A stretch of 44,479 bases of DNA from NCBI GenBank assembly GCA_910589145.1, contig CAJUSD010000028.1, positions 1 through 44,479 on the forward strand, read 5' to 3'. The stretch is from an uncultured Oscillospiraceae bacterium. Its GTDB lineage: Bacteria; Bacillota; Clostridia; Oscillospirales; Ruminococcaceae. The notes beneath the pieces are model-generated. The model made no database searches. It was given only the letters and a program-made list of their open reading frames with translations, and was not told the origin of the DNA. Position numbers and translations under genes: made by a program. Positions 16,609 to 24,231 of the stretch are shown here, in pieces. The first letter of the stretch is position 1. Every line of letters starts with the position of its first letter.

Positions 16609-17496
16609 TCAAAACGATTTTTTCAGTAAAAGCCGTTCCGCATTTCCGCGGGAGACTTTATAATAAGCATCTTTGGAGATTTTCCCCTCTGCATACTTTT
16701 CATCCAGCCAGGCGGAAAGTCCGATTCTTTGGGCAGCTGTGCAGATATCTGTTCCAAAGAACAGCCTGTCCTGGAATTCCTCTATAAAACTGCACCCAAA
16801 AGCCTCGTCCCGTTTAACTGCATTGAACCCGCTGTTGGCGGACAGATCGCCATGAAGGTTTGGATATTTCCTCATCAGTTCCACCACTCTGCCAGGGGCA
16901 ACATTTCCCTGAGGGTAGGTGTTGCGGCTTTCTGAGGTCACATTGGAGGAAATCTCCGCCCAGAATGGCTGGGAATGTCCAATAAACATCAGCTCCGGGA
17001 ATTTCACCAGTTCCTTTTCCAGACGATAAAGGCCAACCTCGTCATAAATCCCATAGTAGCCAACCCTTTCCGGTGCAATATGGAACAAGACCGGCATCTT
17101 TTGTTTCTGGCAGTGGAAAAACAGGTTTTCCATCAGTGGATCGTCAAAGGGAAGGTTTGAGACAATTTCGCCTACGCCCAGAGCTCCGCGGGCTTTATAA
17201 GCTTTGAGCATCCGGGAAAGGTCGCTGTCCGGGCTGTTGGAATAATTGCGGGGGTCAATATTGCAGAACCACAGGAGACGCCCGCCGCTGTTTTGACAGA
17301 TTTCTTCCACTTCCTCATTCCCCTGGACTGAGGTAGAGCAGTCCGGGCTGACAATGGGAAGCAGTATTCCGTGTTCCACCTCCATTTCATCATACAGTGC
17401 AAAGACCTCATCTGGGATCATGATCGTGTTCTCAGTCCCAATCAGGGGCAGGGGACGATGCTTAAAACAGTGCATATGGATATCGATTTTTTTCAT
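16609..17496 (-). CDS. TIM-barrel metal-dependent hydrolase (amidohydrolase 2 family), paralog A
   Basis: The 295-residue protein begins KKIDIHMHCFKHRP (HxH) and continues GALGVGEIVSNLPFDDPLME, MPVLFHIAPERVGYYG, LMFIGHSQPFWAEISS, YPNLHGDLSANSGFNAVKRD and FQDRLFFGTDICTAAQ, where the Asp of GTD is the expected metal-site residue. It aligns throughout with the 15697-16575 product but has different residues around the first metal motif and in the ARD/GTD loop, so the two may have divided substrates. It lies 21 nt after lacI and 33 nt before paralog B, implying one transcript for lacI and both hydrolases. No signal peptide. Confidence 0.8.
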   Translation of the reverse strand: MKKIDIHMHCFKHRPLPLIGTENTIMIPDEVFALYDEMEVEHGILLPIVSPDCSTSVQGNEEVEEICQNSGGRLLWFCNIDPRNYSNSPDSDLSRMLKAYKARGALGVGEIVSNLPFDDPLMENLFFHCQKQKMPVLFHIAPERVGYYGIYDEVGLYRLEKELVKFPELMFIGHSQPFWAEISSNVTSESRNTYPQGNVAPGRVVELMRKYPNLHGDLSANSGFNAVKRDEAFGCSFIEEFQDRLFFGTDICTAAQRIGLSAWLDEKYAEGKISKDAYYKVSRGNAERLLLKKSF

Positions 17497-17517
17497 GCTT
17501 GGATACGCCTCCCTAAT

Positions 17518-18585
17518 TTAAATAATCTGTCTGACAGATTCCCTCTCAACGATAGAGGGATTGAGAACAATCGTGGTATTTGACTGAATTTCCCCGTTGA
17601 TCCGTTCTATCAGCATACGGGCAGCCATCCTGCCCATCTCCACAGAGGGTTGTGCGATAGTGGTCAATGCTGGATTTGACATAACGGAAATGCTGATATC
17701 ATCAAATCCCATGACAGAAACATCCTGTGGGATTTTCAGCCCATTGCGGATAAATTCCCGTATAACACCCAAAGCGATAATATCGTTGACAGCCACTACT
17801 GCGGTAGCTTCGCATTGACTCTTTAAAAATGCCTGAGCCAGTTCAATGCCGTCCTTAAACCAGCCGCTCTGGTTGTCTTGGAGAATAGACTCGTTTTCAG
17901 TAATTTCCTGCGCCTCTTCATCTAATAGGAAGAGGCGGCTTTCACTAAATTCCAGTCCTGCTTCCTTCATACCGGATTTAACCCCTTCAAAGCGGGCAAC
18001 ACGGCTCTGGCGGTCAAAACATGGGACTAAAAATGCTATATCCCGATGCCCCTTTTCAATTAAATAATGGGCAGCCATCTTCCCAGCCTCGTTAAAATTA
18101 TATGTAACGCTGTCACAATCTCCGCAGATAGCAGGCTGATCGAAAAGTACAATGTTGCGGTTATGATCTAAAATCTGCTGCATGTCGGCTACATTGGAAC
18201 TGATAGAGGATATGATGAGGCCGTCCACACATTTTTGCTGAAGAAGGTCTACATATTCCATCTCCTTTCCAACCTTATGGCCAGAGCTGCAAAAGATCGG
18301 GTTGTACCCCCGCTTTCTGCATTCCAATTCAATGCCAGCCACTGTTTCAGCATAAAAAGGGTTAAGCAGGGAAGGCACGATAACGCCTATATCATTGCTC
18401 TTACCTTTTTTAAGGTTCCTGCCAAACAAATTTGGAGTATAGTGTAGTTTTTTTGCTGCCTCCAAAACCTTTTTCCTGATTTCCGGGCTGATGGGGTAAT
18501 CGCTTTTATTGAGAACCCTGGAGACAGTTGCATTGGAAACCCTTGCCGCCTTGGCAACGTCGTTGATGGTCACACGATTTTGCAC
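17518..18585 (-). CDS. LacI-family transcriptional repressor
   Basis: The protein has an N-terminal helix-turn-helix VTINDVAKAARVSNATVSRV with hinge helix, ending near NLFGRNLKKGKSNDIGVIVP. A periplasmic-binding-like ligand domain follows (SLLNPFYAETVAGIELECR, DGLIISSISSN, VMGFDDISISVMSNPALTTI). The likely start is GTG at 18583-18585, seven nt after GAGGTG; the TTG at 18598 lies over that ribosome site. A recurring AAACGTTTTCT site overlaps its own leader and the promoter of the downstream operon, fitting autoregulation and repression of the amino-sugar genes. The inducer is probably the imported sugar or a derivative. Confidence 0.92.
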   Translation of the reverse strand: MQNRVTINDVAKAARVSNATVSRVLNKSDYPISPEIRKKVLEAAKKLHYTPNLFGRNLKKGKSNDIGVIVPSLLNPFYAETVAGIELECRKRGYNPIFCSSGHKVGKEMEYVDLLQQKCVDGLIISSISSNVADMQQILDHNRNIVLFDQPAICGDCDSVTYNFNEAGKMAAHYLIEKGHRDIAFLVPCFDRQSRVARFEGVKSGMKEAGLEFSESRLFLLDEEAQEITENESILQDNQSGWFKDGIELAQAFLKSQCEATAVVAVNDIIALGVIREFIRNGLKIPQDVSVMGFDDISISVMSNPALTTIAQPSVEMGRMAARMLIERINGEIQSNTTIVLNPSIVERESVRQII

Positions 18586-18609
18586 GTAAGTACACCTCAA
18601 TTTTATAGG

Positions 18610-18665
18610 AAACGTTTTCTGTAATAGATTATTTTTATACTACCATATATTTGGAGGAATTGCAA
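18610..18665 (-). promoter_or_regulatory. lacI promoter with operator
   Basis: On the minus strand TTGCAA (-35, 18660-18665), a 17-nt spacer and TAGTAT (-10, 18637-18642) precede an operator AAACGTTTTCT at 18610-18620, which lies 25 nt before the GTG start. The arrangement suggests autorepression by roadblock or by blocking promoter clearance. Confidence 0.6.
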
Positions 18666-18751
18666 TAGATTTTCTCAATTTACATTGATTTTTATGTATT
18701 TTATACCTAATTATTGTTTTGGATTCAGTATCACACTTATTTAATCTAGTT

Positions 18752-18913
18752 AAACGTTTTCTTGATTTTCCCTAAAAAATTTAATCTCACTGAGGCAGAC
18801 TTTAATATCTTATTGTGGATTTGACAGGAGCGTTTGCTTCGTATTAAGGCTTTCTGTTTAAGAAACATCTCATCAGCCGTTATCTGTTTGCTGGTTGTAG
18901 GAGAAAACGTTAA
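18752..18913. promoter_or_regulatory. Two further LacI-type operator copies in an otherwise empty region
   Basis: AAACGTTTTCT occurs at 18752-18762, and a reverse-orientation near copy AGAAAACGTTAA at 18902-18913. They lie 90-350 bp upstream of the lacI promoter in 18.67-19.06 kb, where I see no gene. They could be auxiliary operators for looping or relics of a lost divergent target gene. The second is less certain because the palindrome is imperfect. Confidence 0.5.
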
Positions 18914-19060
18914 GGTTTTCCAAATTCTGGTGGACTGTGTTGCGTATAGTATCATCCTCCGGATTCGAGAGTTTTTCATCCACCTCAGATTAAGTTCATT
19001 TCAGGTTAAATCTGCCAAGTTGCTTTTTCAAATTTATGCTGTACTAAAAAATAACAGAAA

Positions 19061-19096
19061 AAACGAGCGGAGAGCATAAAAGCTCTCCGCTCGTTT
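19061..19096 (-). terminator. Strong rho-independent terminator
   Basis: A perfect 15-bp stem (AAACGAGCGGAGAGC 19061-19075 with its complement at 19082-19096, 6-nt loop) is followed on the minus strand by TTTTTTCTGTTATTTTTT. It lies just after the broken AraC gene. Confidence 0.88.
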
Positions 19097-19104
19097 ATGA
19101 TATG

Positions 19105-19497
19105 TTAGGTATGCACCTCTCGGTATTTACTAGGAGTAATTCCTTCATACTTCTTAAAAGCACGTGTAAAATTTATAGAAGAATTAAAACCTACTTGGAA
19201 TGCAATATCTTGAATAGACCGGTTTTTATCTAAAAGCAGTTCCTTAATAGCTTTGGTATCCCGGAAACTCTGGTCCATCATATCATGAACGGAGGGGCAC
19301 CTTATTATAGCGCAATATCTGATCCAGGAATTTATGGATATTGCTAAAAAAGAATTAAGCCAATAACCAATAATCAGGGGAATGATTGAAAGGCTGACAT
19401 TAGAAAAAACCATTGGGATTTCAGATTTTTTGAATGAAATTGAAATGAAGCCGGAAATATCTTTTGTTAGTCTTTCACAAAGGAATCTTCCTCTCAA
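19105..19497 (-). pseudogene. Internally deleted AraC-type membrane sensor regulator
   Basis: The 130-codon frame joins two ends of a YesN-like sensor-regulator. The N-terminal part includes SLSIIPLIIG, matching SLSLIPIIIG of the intact gene at 26675. The C-terminal part, RSIQDIAFQVGFNSSINF followed by TRAFKKYEGITPSKYRE, matches the last recognition helices of the same gene. The sensor domain, second membrane helix and first helix-turn-helix are missing, a loss of about 650 residues. The terminator directly behind it is intact. It is probably the dead regulator of the transporter whose stump lies at 19771, mirroring the intact pair at 26675/29651. Confidence 0.8.
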
Positions 19498-19770
19498 AAC
19501 AGAGCCTTTTTTGAAATCTGTTGTTATTGTATCATATTAAAAACAATTTGCCTAGCGTAAAAGGCAGCAAAATAGACATTCTGTATTCTGATAAACATAT
19601 TGTTTGTTGATAAACTTCCCATTTTATATTAAATTAAACTCATAAAACAACACAACATGCACAAATCACCCCGGCAAAGACGATGGGAATGAAGGGGAAA
19701 TGCTAAAAGACCTTTCCGCTAACCGGGCAGAAGATGAAACATATGAAATTATGAAAGAAGATTTACAAGT

Positions 19771-19982
19771 ATGAGTACCGTTTCCTTTCCCTCCCGCACC
19801 AACGCTGATTCCAGCGGAAAACGCCAGAGGCAAAAATCAACGCAGTTTCCTCAGCCATTGGCAGCTATATATTGTTGATTGTTCCGGTACTTTATGTCTT
19901 TATTTTTAATTATGTGCCAATGTATGGGATTCAGACCGCCTGTAAACAGTATAACTTCAAAACCGAAAGGAGCAAACAATGA
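19771..19982 (+). pseudogene. LplB-type ABC permease stump
   Basis: From ATG 19771 a frame gives STVSFPSRTNADSSGKRQR, then shifts near 19850 into SYILLIVPVLYVFIFNYVPM and YGIQTACKQYNF. This matches the first helix of the intact permease at 29651 (LYLMLLIPLIYVIIFNYIPM, FGVQLAFKTYN). After it the reading frame runs straight to a TGA (19980-19982) overlapping the ATG of the glycosidase gene, so the rest of the permease was deleted. A short open stretch upstream (about 19680-19773, containing EMLKDLSANRAEDETYEIMK) stops at a TGA overlapping the ATG and may be another relic. Nothing else is recognised in 19500-19680. Confidence 0.75.
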
Positions 19983-22168
19983 AAATATCCGTTAATCAAG
20001 CGCGTCCTCTGGTAGAAAAAGGTATAGCTGTCCTTACGCAGCTTCCCAAATGGATCCCCTCAGATTTGGCAACAGATGCGCCGCTGCTGGGTAACGGCGA
20101 TCTGGGGGCTGTCGTTGGCGGCGATGGTGCAAAGCAGGTATTTTACTTAGGCAAAAACGATTTTTGGGCTCAAGTCCACCTTGCAGAAAGCTGGGAGCAG
20201 AGGTCAGAACGCTTGCTTCATAAGGAAGGCCGCCGCAGCGGAACACGCATTGTTGCCGCAGGCTGGCTTGAAGTAGAGGTTCCACAGCTAAAGGGTTGTA
20301 CATACCATGCAGAACAGGATCCATATCTTGGAGAAGTTCGGGGCATTTATCAAAAAGGAGAGGCAGCGGCCTGCTATACTTCTGTCATCTGTGCTGAACA
20401 GAATACGCTGATTGTAGAAGTGGAAAACACAGGTTCTGTTGTCCTGAATCTTCATTTTTCCACTATGCCGGGCGTTTATGATACCGCTGAAATATATGGT
20501 TATGGCGATGGAGTGCGGGAGGATACTGTTTGGGTGGAGTATCCGGCTGAACCTTACCATTTGCCCGGTAGGCGCTGGGTGTATACCAGCGTTACCGCCG
20601 ATGTTCCCACCCGCTATGAATCCACCCGTATGATACGCAAAGGCGGATATTTTGACCTGGAGCCAGGACAAAAGGGCCATATCCTTCTAACCATGCTCAG
20701 TGATTTAGATTCCCCGGACGCAAAGGAGGAAGCCCACCGGCTTTGTGCTGCCTCCCGTACTGGCTGGAAAGACCTGTGGGGAGCCCATCGGAAATGGTGG
20801 GAACAATTTTGGTGCAAATCTATTGTGGAAACCGGAAATGACATTTTGGATAGTTTTTATTATGCATCCCTTTATATTTTGGCTTCTGCCACCAGAGCGG
20901 GAAAAGTACCTCCCGGATTGTTCGGGCCGTGGATTACAACAGACCGTTCAAAATGGACAGGCTCTTATACTTTGAACTATAATTACCAGTCGCCGTTCTT
21001 CTGCCTGTACAGCTCAAATCGTCAGGAGCTTATCACTTCTTACCTTGAACCTCTGCTGGATATTGTTCCGGTGGGAAGGCTGTACGCCAGGGAGAAATTT
21101 CATCGTCCAGGCATCTGCCTGCCAGTGGAAATTGGTCCTTGGGGAACTGTGTGCTCTTCTATCTTCCACCACCAAAAAACCAATGCCGCTTATTGCTGCT
21201 GCAATATCTTTATGCACTACTTTTCCACCCGGGACAAAGAATGGGGACGAAAGGCATACCCGTTTGTCCGGGAAGTGGCGGATTTCTGGGAGGCAGACCT
21301 GCTTTGGGAACCAGAGCAGAACCGTTACAGCGTGGTCGGCGATTCTCTCCATGAAGAATACTGGAGGGATACAGGAGAAAAGAATAATACTCATGGCTTG
21401 GGGCTGGTACGGATGGTGATGAAAGGCATCCTCCAGATGAGCCTTGAGTTGGGACTGGATGAGGAAAAACGGGAAAAATGGCAACATATTCTGGATCATC
21501 TTGCCGCCTTCCCAGTATTTGAACGGAACGGTCAGAAGGTATTCCGCTTTAATGAGGATAACTATGCCTGGCGGGATCGTGCGAATGGTTCTTCTATCAA
21601 GTTTATCTACCCATTTAATTGTATTGGCCTGGAATCAGAACCGGAACTGCTGGAAATTGCCAGAAATACAGTTGTTCAGAAGGATATTTTTGATAATGGG
21701 AACGCCTTCTGTGAATATACCGTTATGTGCGCCAGGGTTGGCCGAGAACCGCAGCTTCTTTATGATAAGCTAATAGAGCAATGTGGACTACATGCTATGC
21801 CTAATAAATATATATGGCATGGTGGCGGCGGAATCGAAGATGCAAACGGTGTTCCCAATGGCATCAATGAGATGATGCTGCAAAGCCATGAAGACATACT
21901 GCGGATTTTCCCTGTCTGGCCCAAAGGAAAGGATGCCCGCTTTACAAACCTACGGGCTTACGGCGCGTTTTTAGTTTCTTCTTCCATTACCAATGATATG
22001 GTAGACTTTGTGCAGGTGGAAAGTGAAAAGGGACGGGAATTGACAATTGACCTGCCTTGGGAAAAGACTTTGGTTCAAGTGGGGGAAGATGCTCCCTATG
22101 AGGTAGGTGCTTCCCGTTTAACCATCCCCACTAGGGCAGGGGAAACAATTCAGTTCCGCAGCAAATGA
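19979..22168 (+). CDS. (alpha/alpha)6-barrel glycoside hydrolase, GH95-like
   Basis: The 729-residue protein lacks a signal peptide and so is cytoplasmic. The N-terminal beta-sandwich starts with APLLGNGDLGAVVGGDGAKQ and FYLGKNDFWAQ, like the opening PLGNGxLGA of GH95 alpha-L-fucosidases/galactosidases. The helical barrel includes PPGLFGPWITTDRSKWTGSY followed by NYNYQSPF, then GICLPVEIGPWGT and NTHGLGLVRMVMKG. The C-terminal GIEDANGVPNGINEMMLQSH and ILRIFPVWPKG followed by FTNLRAYGAFLVS resemble the GH95 end domain. The classical GH95 NxxHRHxSHL motif is not apparent, so the exact family and linkage are unsettled. GAAAGGAG precedes the ATG. It heads a four-gene run with ThuA-like, oxidoreductase and GH36-like genes. 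Confidence 0.7.
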   Translation: MKISVNQARPLVEKGIAVLTQLPKWIPSDLATDAPLLGNGDLGAVVGGDGAKQVFYLGKNDFWAQVHLAESWEQRSERLLHKEGRRSGTRIVAAGWLEVEVPQLKGCTYHAEQDPYLGEVRGIYQKGEAAACYTSVICAEQNTLIVEVENTGSVVLNLHFSTMPGVYDTAEIYGYGDGVREDTVWVEYPAEPYHLPGRRWVYTSVTADVPTRYESTRMIRKGGYFDLEPGQKGHILLTMLSDLDSPDAKEEAHRLCAASRTGWKDLWGAHRKWWEQFWCKSIVETGNDILDSFYYASLYILASATRAGKVPPGLFGPWITTDRSKWTGSYTLNYNYQSPFFCLYSSNRQELITSYLEPLLDIVPVGRLYAREKFHRPGICLPVEIGPWGTVCSSIFHHQKTNAAYCCCNIFMHYFSTRDKEWGRKAYPFVREVADFWEADLLWEPEQNRYSVVGDSLHEEYWRDTGEKNNTHGLGLVRMVMKGILQMSLELGLDEEKREKWQHILDHLAAFPVFERNGQKVFRFNEDNYAWRDRANGSSIKFIYPFNCIGLESEPELLEIARNTVVQKDIFDNGNAFCEYTVMCARVGREPQLLYDKLIEQCGLHAMPNKYIWHGGGGIEDANGVPNGINEMMLQSHEDILRIFPVWPKGKDARFTNLRAYGAFLVSSSITNDMVDFVQVESEKGRELTIDLPWEKTLVQVGEDAPYEVGASRLTIPTRAGETIQFRSK

Positions 22169-22222
22169 GTATGGGTATCCTTTCAAAAATATATAAAAAT
22201 TAAGAGAAAGAAGGCATTGACA

Positions 22223-22999
22223 ATGGAAAGCAAAAAAATTAATGTAACAGTTTGGAATGAGTTCCACGATGATAAGCGCTGGAAAATCATTACCGATCTG
22301 TATCCCGGCGGGGTTCACGAATATATCGGGAAAATCCTAAGGGAACAAAACCCCGATTTTGAAGTAACTGCCAGCACCCTGGATGATCCCAATCAGGGAC
22401 TTTCCGACGAGCTGCTTGATAACACTGATGTACTGATTTGGTACAGCCATGTGCGGGATCATCTGGTAGAAGACAGCCGCATTCAAAAGATTGTTGACAG
22501 GGTGGTTCATGAGGGGATGGGAGTAATCTTCCTTCATTCCGGCGTTTTCTCCAAACTTGCCCAGACCCTGATTGGCCCCAGAGGATATAGCGCTTATCGG
22601 GAGATTGAGGAAATGGAACGGGTTTTTGTCATTGACCGCAGCCATCCAATCGCTGATGGTTTGGCGGAATACTTTGAATTCCCTGCCAGTGAGATGTATA
22701 GCGAACCTAACGATATCCCAACCCCCGACGAGCTGATTTTCATTAGCTGGTATGCAGGCGGCAATGTAGGACGCAGCGGGTACACCTATAGACGGGGGGC
22801 AGGAAAAATTTTCTGCTTTACCCCTGGTCATTCCTGGTATGATGTAATGCGGTATCCAGAATTTCATCAGGTTACGGCGAATGGAATACGTTGGGCAAAA
22901 CCAGTACAAAAGCCCGCTGTACCGTCTCGCGGACGCATTGAGGCTCTGATTCCCCAGCGTACCGAACAAATAAAGATAGAAGACTCGGAGGTTCGCTGA
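22223..22999 (+). CDS. ThuA-like protein (class I glutamine amidotransferase-like fold)
   Basis: A 258-residue protein of the ThuA/trehalose-utilisation family. It begins INVTVWNEFHDDKRWKIITD, with GGVHEYIGKIL, DVLIWYSHVRDHLVEDSRI, GMGVIFLHSGVFSK, SHPIADGLAEYFEF, DELIFISWYAGGNVGRSGYT and IFCFTPGHSWYDVMRYPEF. ThuA proteins accompany Gfo/Idh oxidoreductases in pathways where disaccharides are oxidised to 3-keto forms; in Sinorhizobium ThuA/ThuB act on trehalose and related sugars. Their exact catalytic step is still debated. The ATG at 22223 is chosen over the TTG at 22217 because AAGG lies 8 nt upstream. The oxidoreductase gene follows after 37 nt. Confidence 0.88.
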   Translation: MESKKINVTVWNEFHDDKRWKIITDLYPGGVHEYIGKILREQNPDFEVTASTLDDPNQGLSDELLDNTDVLIWYSHVRDHLVEDSRIQKIVDRVVHEGMGVIFLHSGVFSKLAQTLIGPRGYSAYREIEEMERVFVIDRSHPIADGLAEYFEFPASEMYSEPNDIPTPDELIFISWYAGGNVGRSGYTYRRGAGKIFCFTPGHSWYDVMRYPEFHQVTANGIRWAKPVQKPAVPSRGRIEALIPQRTEQIKIEDSEVR

Positions 23000-23036
23000 A
23001 GGTTAAGACAGATAAAATTTACAGGAGGATTGACTT

Positions 23037-24068
23037 ATGGCTAAACGTTATATTCAAGTTGGAACCGGCGGCTTTGGACGCTATTGGTGCAGAGGCATTT
23101 ATCCTAAAATTGCAGATGCAGCAGTTCCTGTAGCGGCAGTGGACATAAACCCTGACGTTCATCAGAATGCCGTTGAATTCCTTGGACTTTCTCCAGAGGT
23201 ATGCTATACTAACGTTAAAGAAGCATTGGATCGTCATCCCGCTGATTTTGTGGTAGTAGTTGTTCCCGCTAAATTCCATGAGGAGGTTATTGACGAGGCG
23301 CTTGCCCATGGCATGGATATTGTCTGTGAAAAGCCTTTAGCAGACAATATGGAAGGCTGCGTGCGCATTTATAATAAGGTAAAGGCTGCCGGACGCAAAT
23401 TAGTGGTAACCATGAGCCACCGCTATGAGGTGGAAAAACAAACGGTAGAATCTATGGTCAAGAGCGGGGATTATGGGAAGCTCAATTATCTGGTCAGCCG
23501 GTTAACAATGAAACGGAATGTGATACCTGACCCCAAAATACTGAATCCTATCGATTTGCTGGTAAATGGATTGGTGCATAATCTGGATACAGCCAGAGGG
23601 GTTTGCGGCTGCAATGCAAAAACAGTTTTTGCCGACTGCTGGAACTTTACTGCCGATGACGGAACCACTGGAAGCGCAAGTATGGTACAGGCTGTAATGG
23701 AAAATGGTACCCGCGCCCAATTTGAAGAATCCTTTGGCAACGCGTCAACCCTGAATAAATGGAGCGACGAATATTTGCGGGCGGAATGTGCCGATGGCAC
23801 TATTGTTGCAGATAACCGGAAGGTGACATTGCAAAACCATCGGGGATTTCCCTATCCAGTTTTGGCAGAAATACCCCTGCGGAGCGAAGCATATTGGGAC
23901 CACGCATTGATTGTACGCAGTTTCATTGACTGGCTGGATGGAGGGAAAGCGCCCGATACCCAGTTAGAGGATAATATTCAATGCTGTGCATTACTCTTTG
24001 CTGCTGTGGAAAGTGCAAATACTGGAAAAGTTGTGGATGTTCAGGAATTTTTAAAGCGCCATATGTGA
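23037..24068 (+). CDS. Gfo/Idh/MocA-family sugar oxidoreductase (ThuB-like partner)
   Basis: This 343-residue enzyme has a Rossmann domain (YIQVGTGGFGRYWCRGIYPK), DFVVVVVPAKFHEEVIDEAL, the conserved CEKPLADN with the catalytic-site Lys near residue 99, and a substrate domain with MSHRYEVEKQTVE and LLVNGLVHNLDTARGV, where VHNLD is the His/Asp signature. It would oxidise a sugar ring hydroxyl with NAD(P). Immediate adjacency to a ThuA-like gene is a recurring pairing in 3-keto-sugar metabolism. AGGAGG lies upstream of the ATG. A dispersed repeat begins right after its stop and separates it from the GH36-like gene. Confidence 0.9.
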   Translation: MAKRYIQVGTGGFGRYWCRGIYPKIADAAVPVAAVDINPDVHQNAVEFLGLSPEVCYTNVKEALDRHPADFVVVVVPAKFHEEVIDEALAHGMDIVCEKPLADNMEGCVRIYNKVKAAGRKLVVTMSHRYEVEKQTVESMVKSGDYGKLNYLVSRLTMKRNVIPDPKILNPIDLLVNGLVHNLDTARGVCGCNAKTVFADCWNFTADDGTTGSASMVQAVMENGTRAQFEESFGNASTLNKWSDEYLRAECADGTIVADNRKVTLQNHRGFPYPVLAEIPLRSEAYWDHALIVRSFIDWLDGGKAPDTQLEDNIQCCALLFAAVESANTGKVVDVQEFLKRHM

Positions 24069-24168
24069 GCATAAACCAAAGTAGAGTACAGCCGGAAAAC
24101 GAAGAAAAAAGCTTCGAGGCCAGAGGGCATTTTAGGAAATCCCTCTGGCTCCCGGTTCGGCTGAACGG
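24069..24168 (+). repeat. Dispersed intergenic palindromic repeat, copy after oxidoreductase
   Basis: It contains AGAGTACAGCC, then the stem CCAGAGGG (24120-24127) with CCCTCTGG (24141-24148) and a GGTTCGGCTGAAC tail. It is more divergent than the other copies but has the same order of parts. Confidence 0.6.
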
Positions 24169-24231
24169 AACTTGAAAGATGCAAAATACTTCCATCTGCT
24201 AAAATAAAACTTGTCAAAGGAGAAAAGACGG

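Noticed and set aside
18834..19079. 81-codon plus-strand open frame upstream of the broken AraC gene
   Set aside because: No ribosome site, rich in basic and hydrophobic residues without pattern, and it runs into the minus-strand terminator stem.
19061..19096. CRISPR or attachment-site repeat
   Set aside because: It is a single perfect stem with a U-run, so a terminator; no repeat-spacer array exists in the window.
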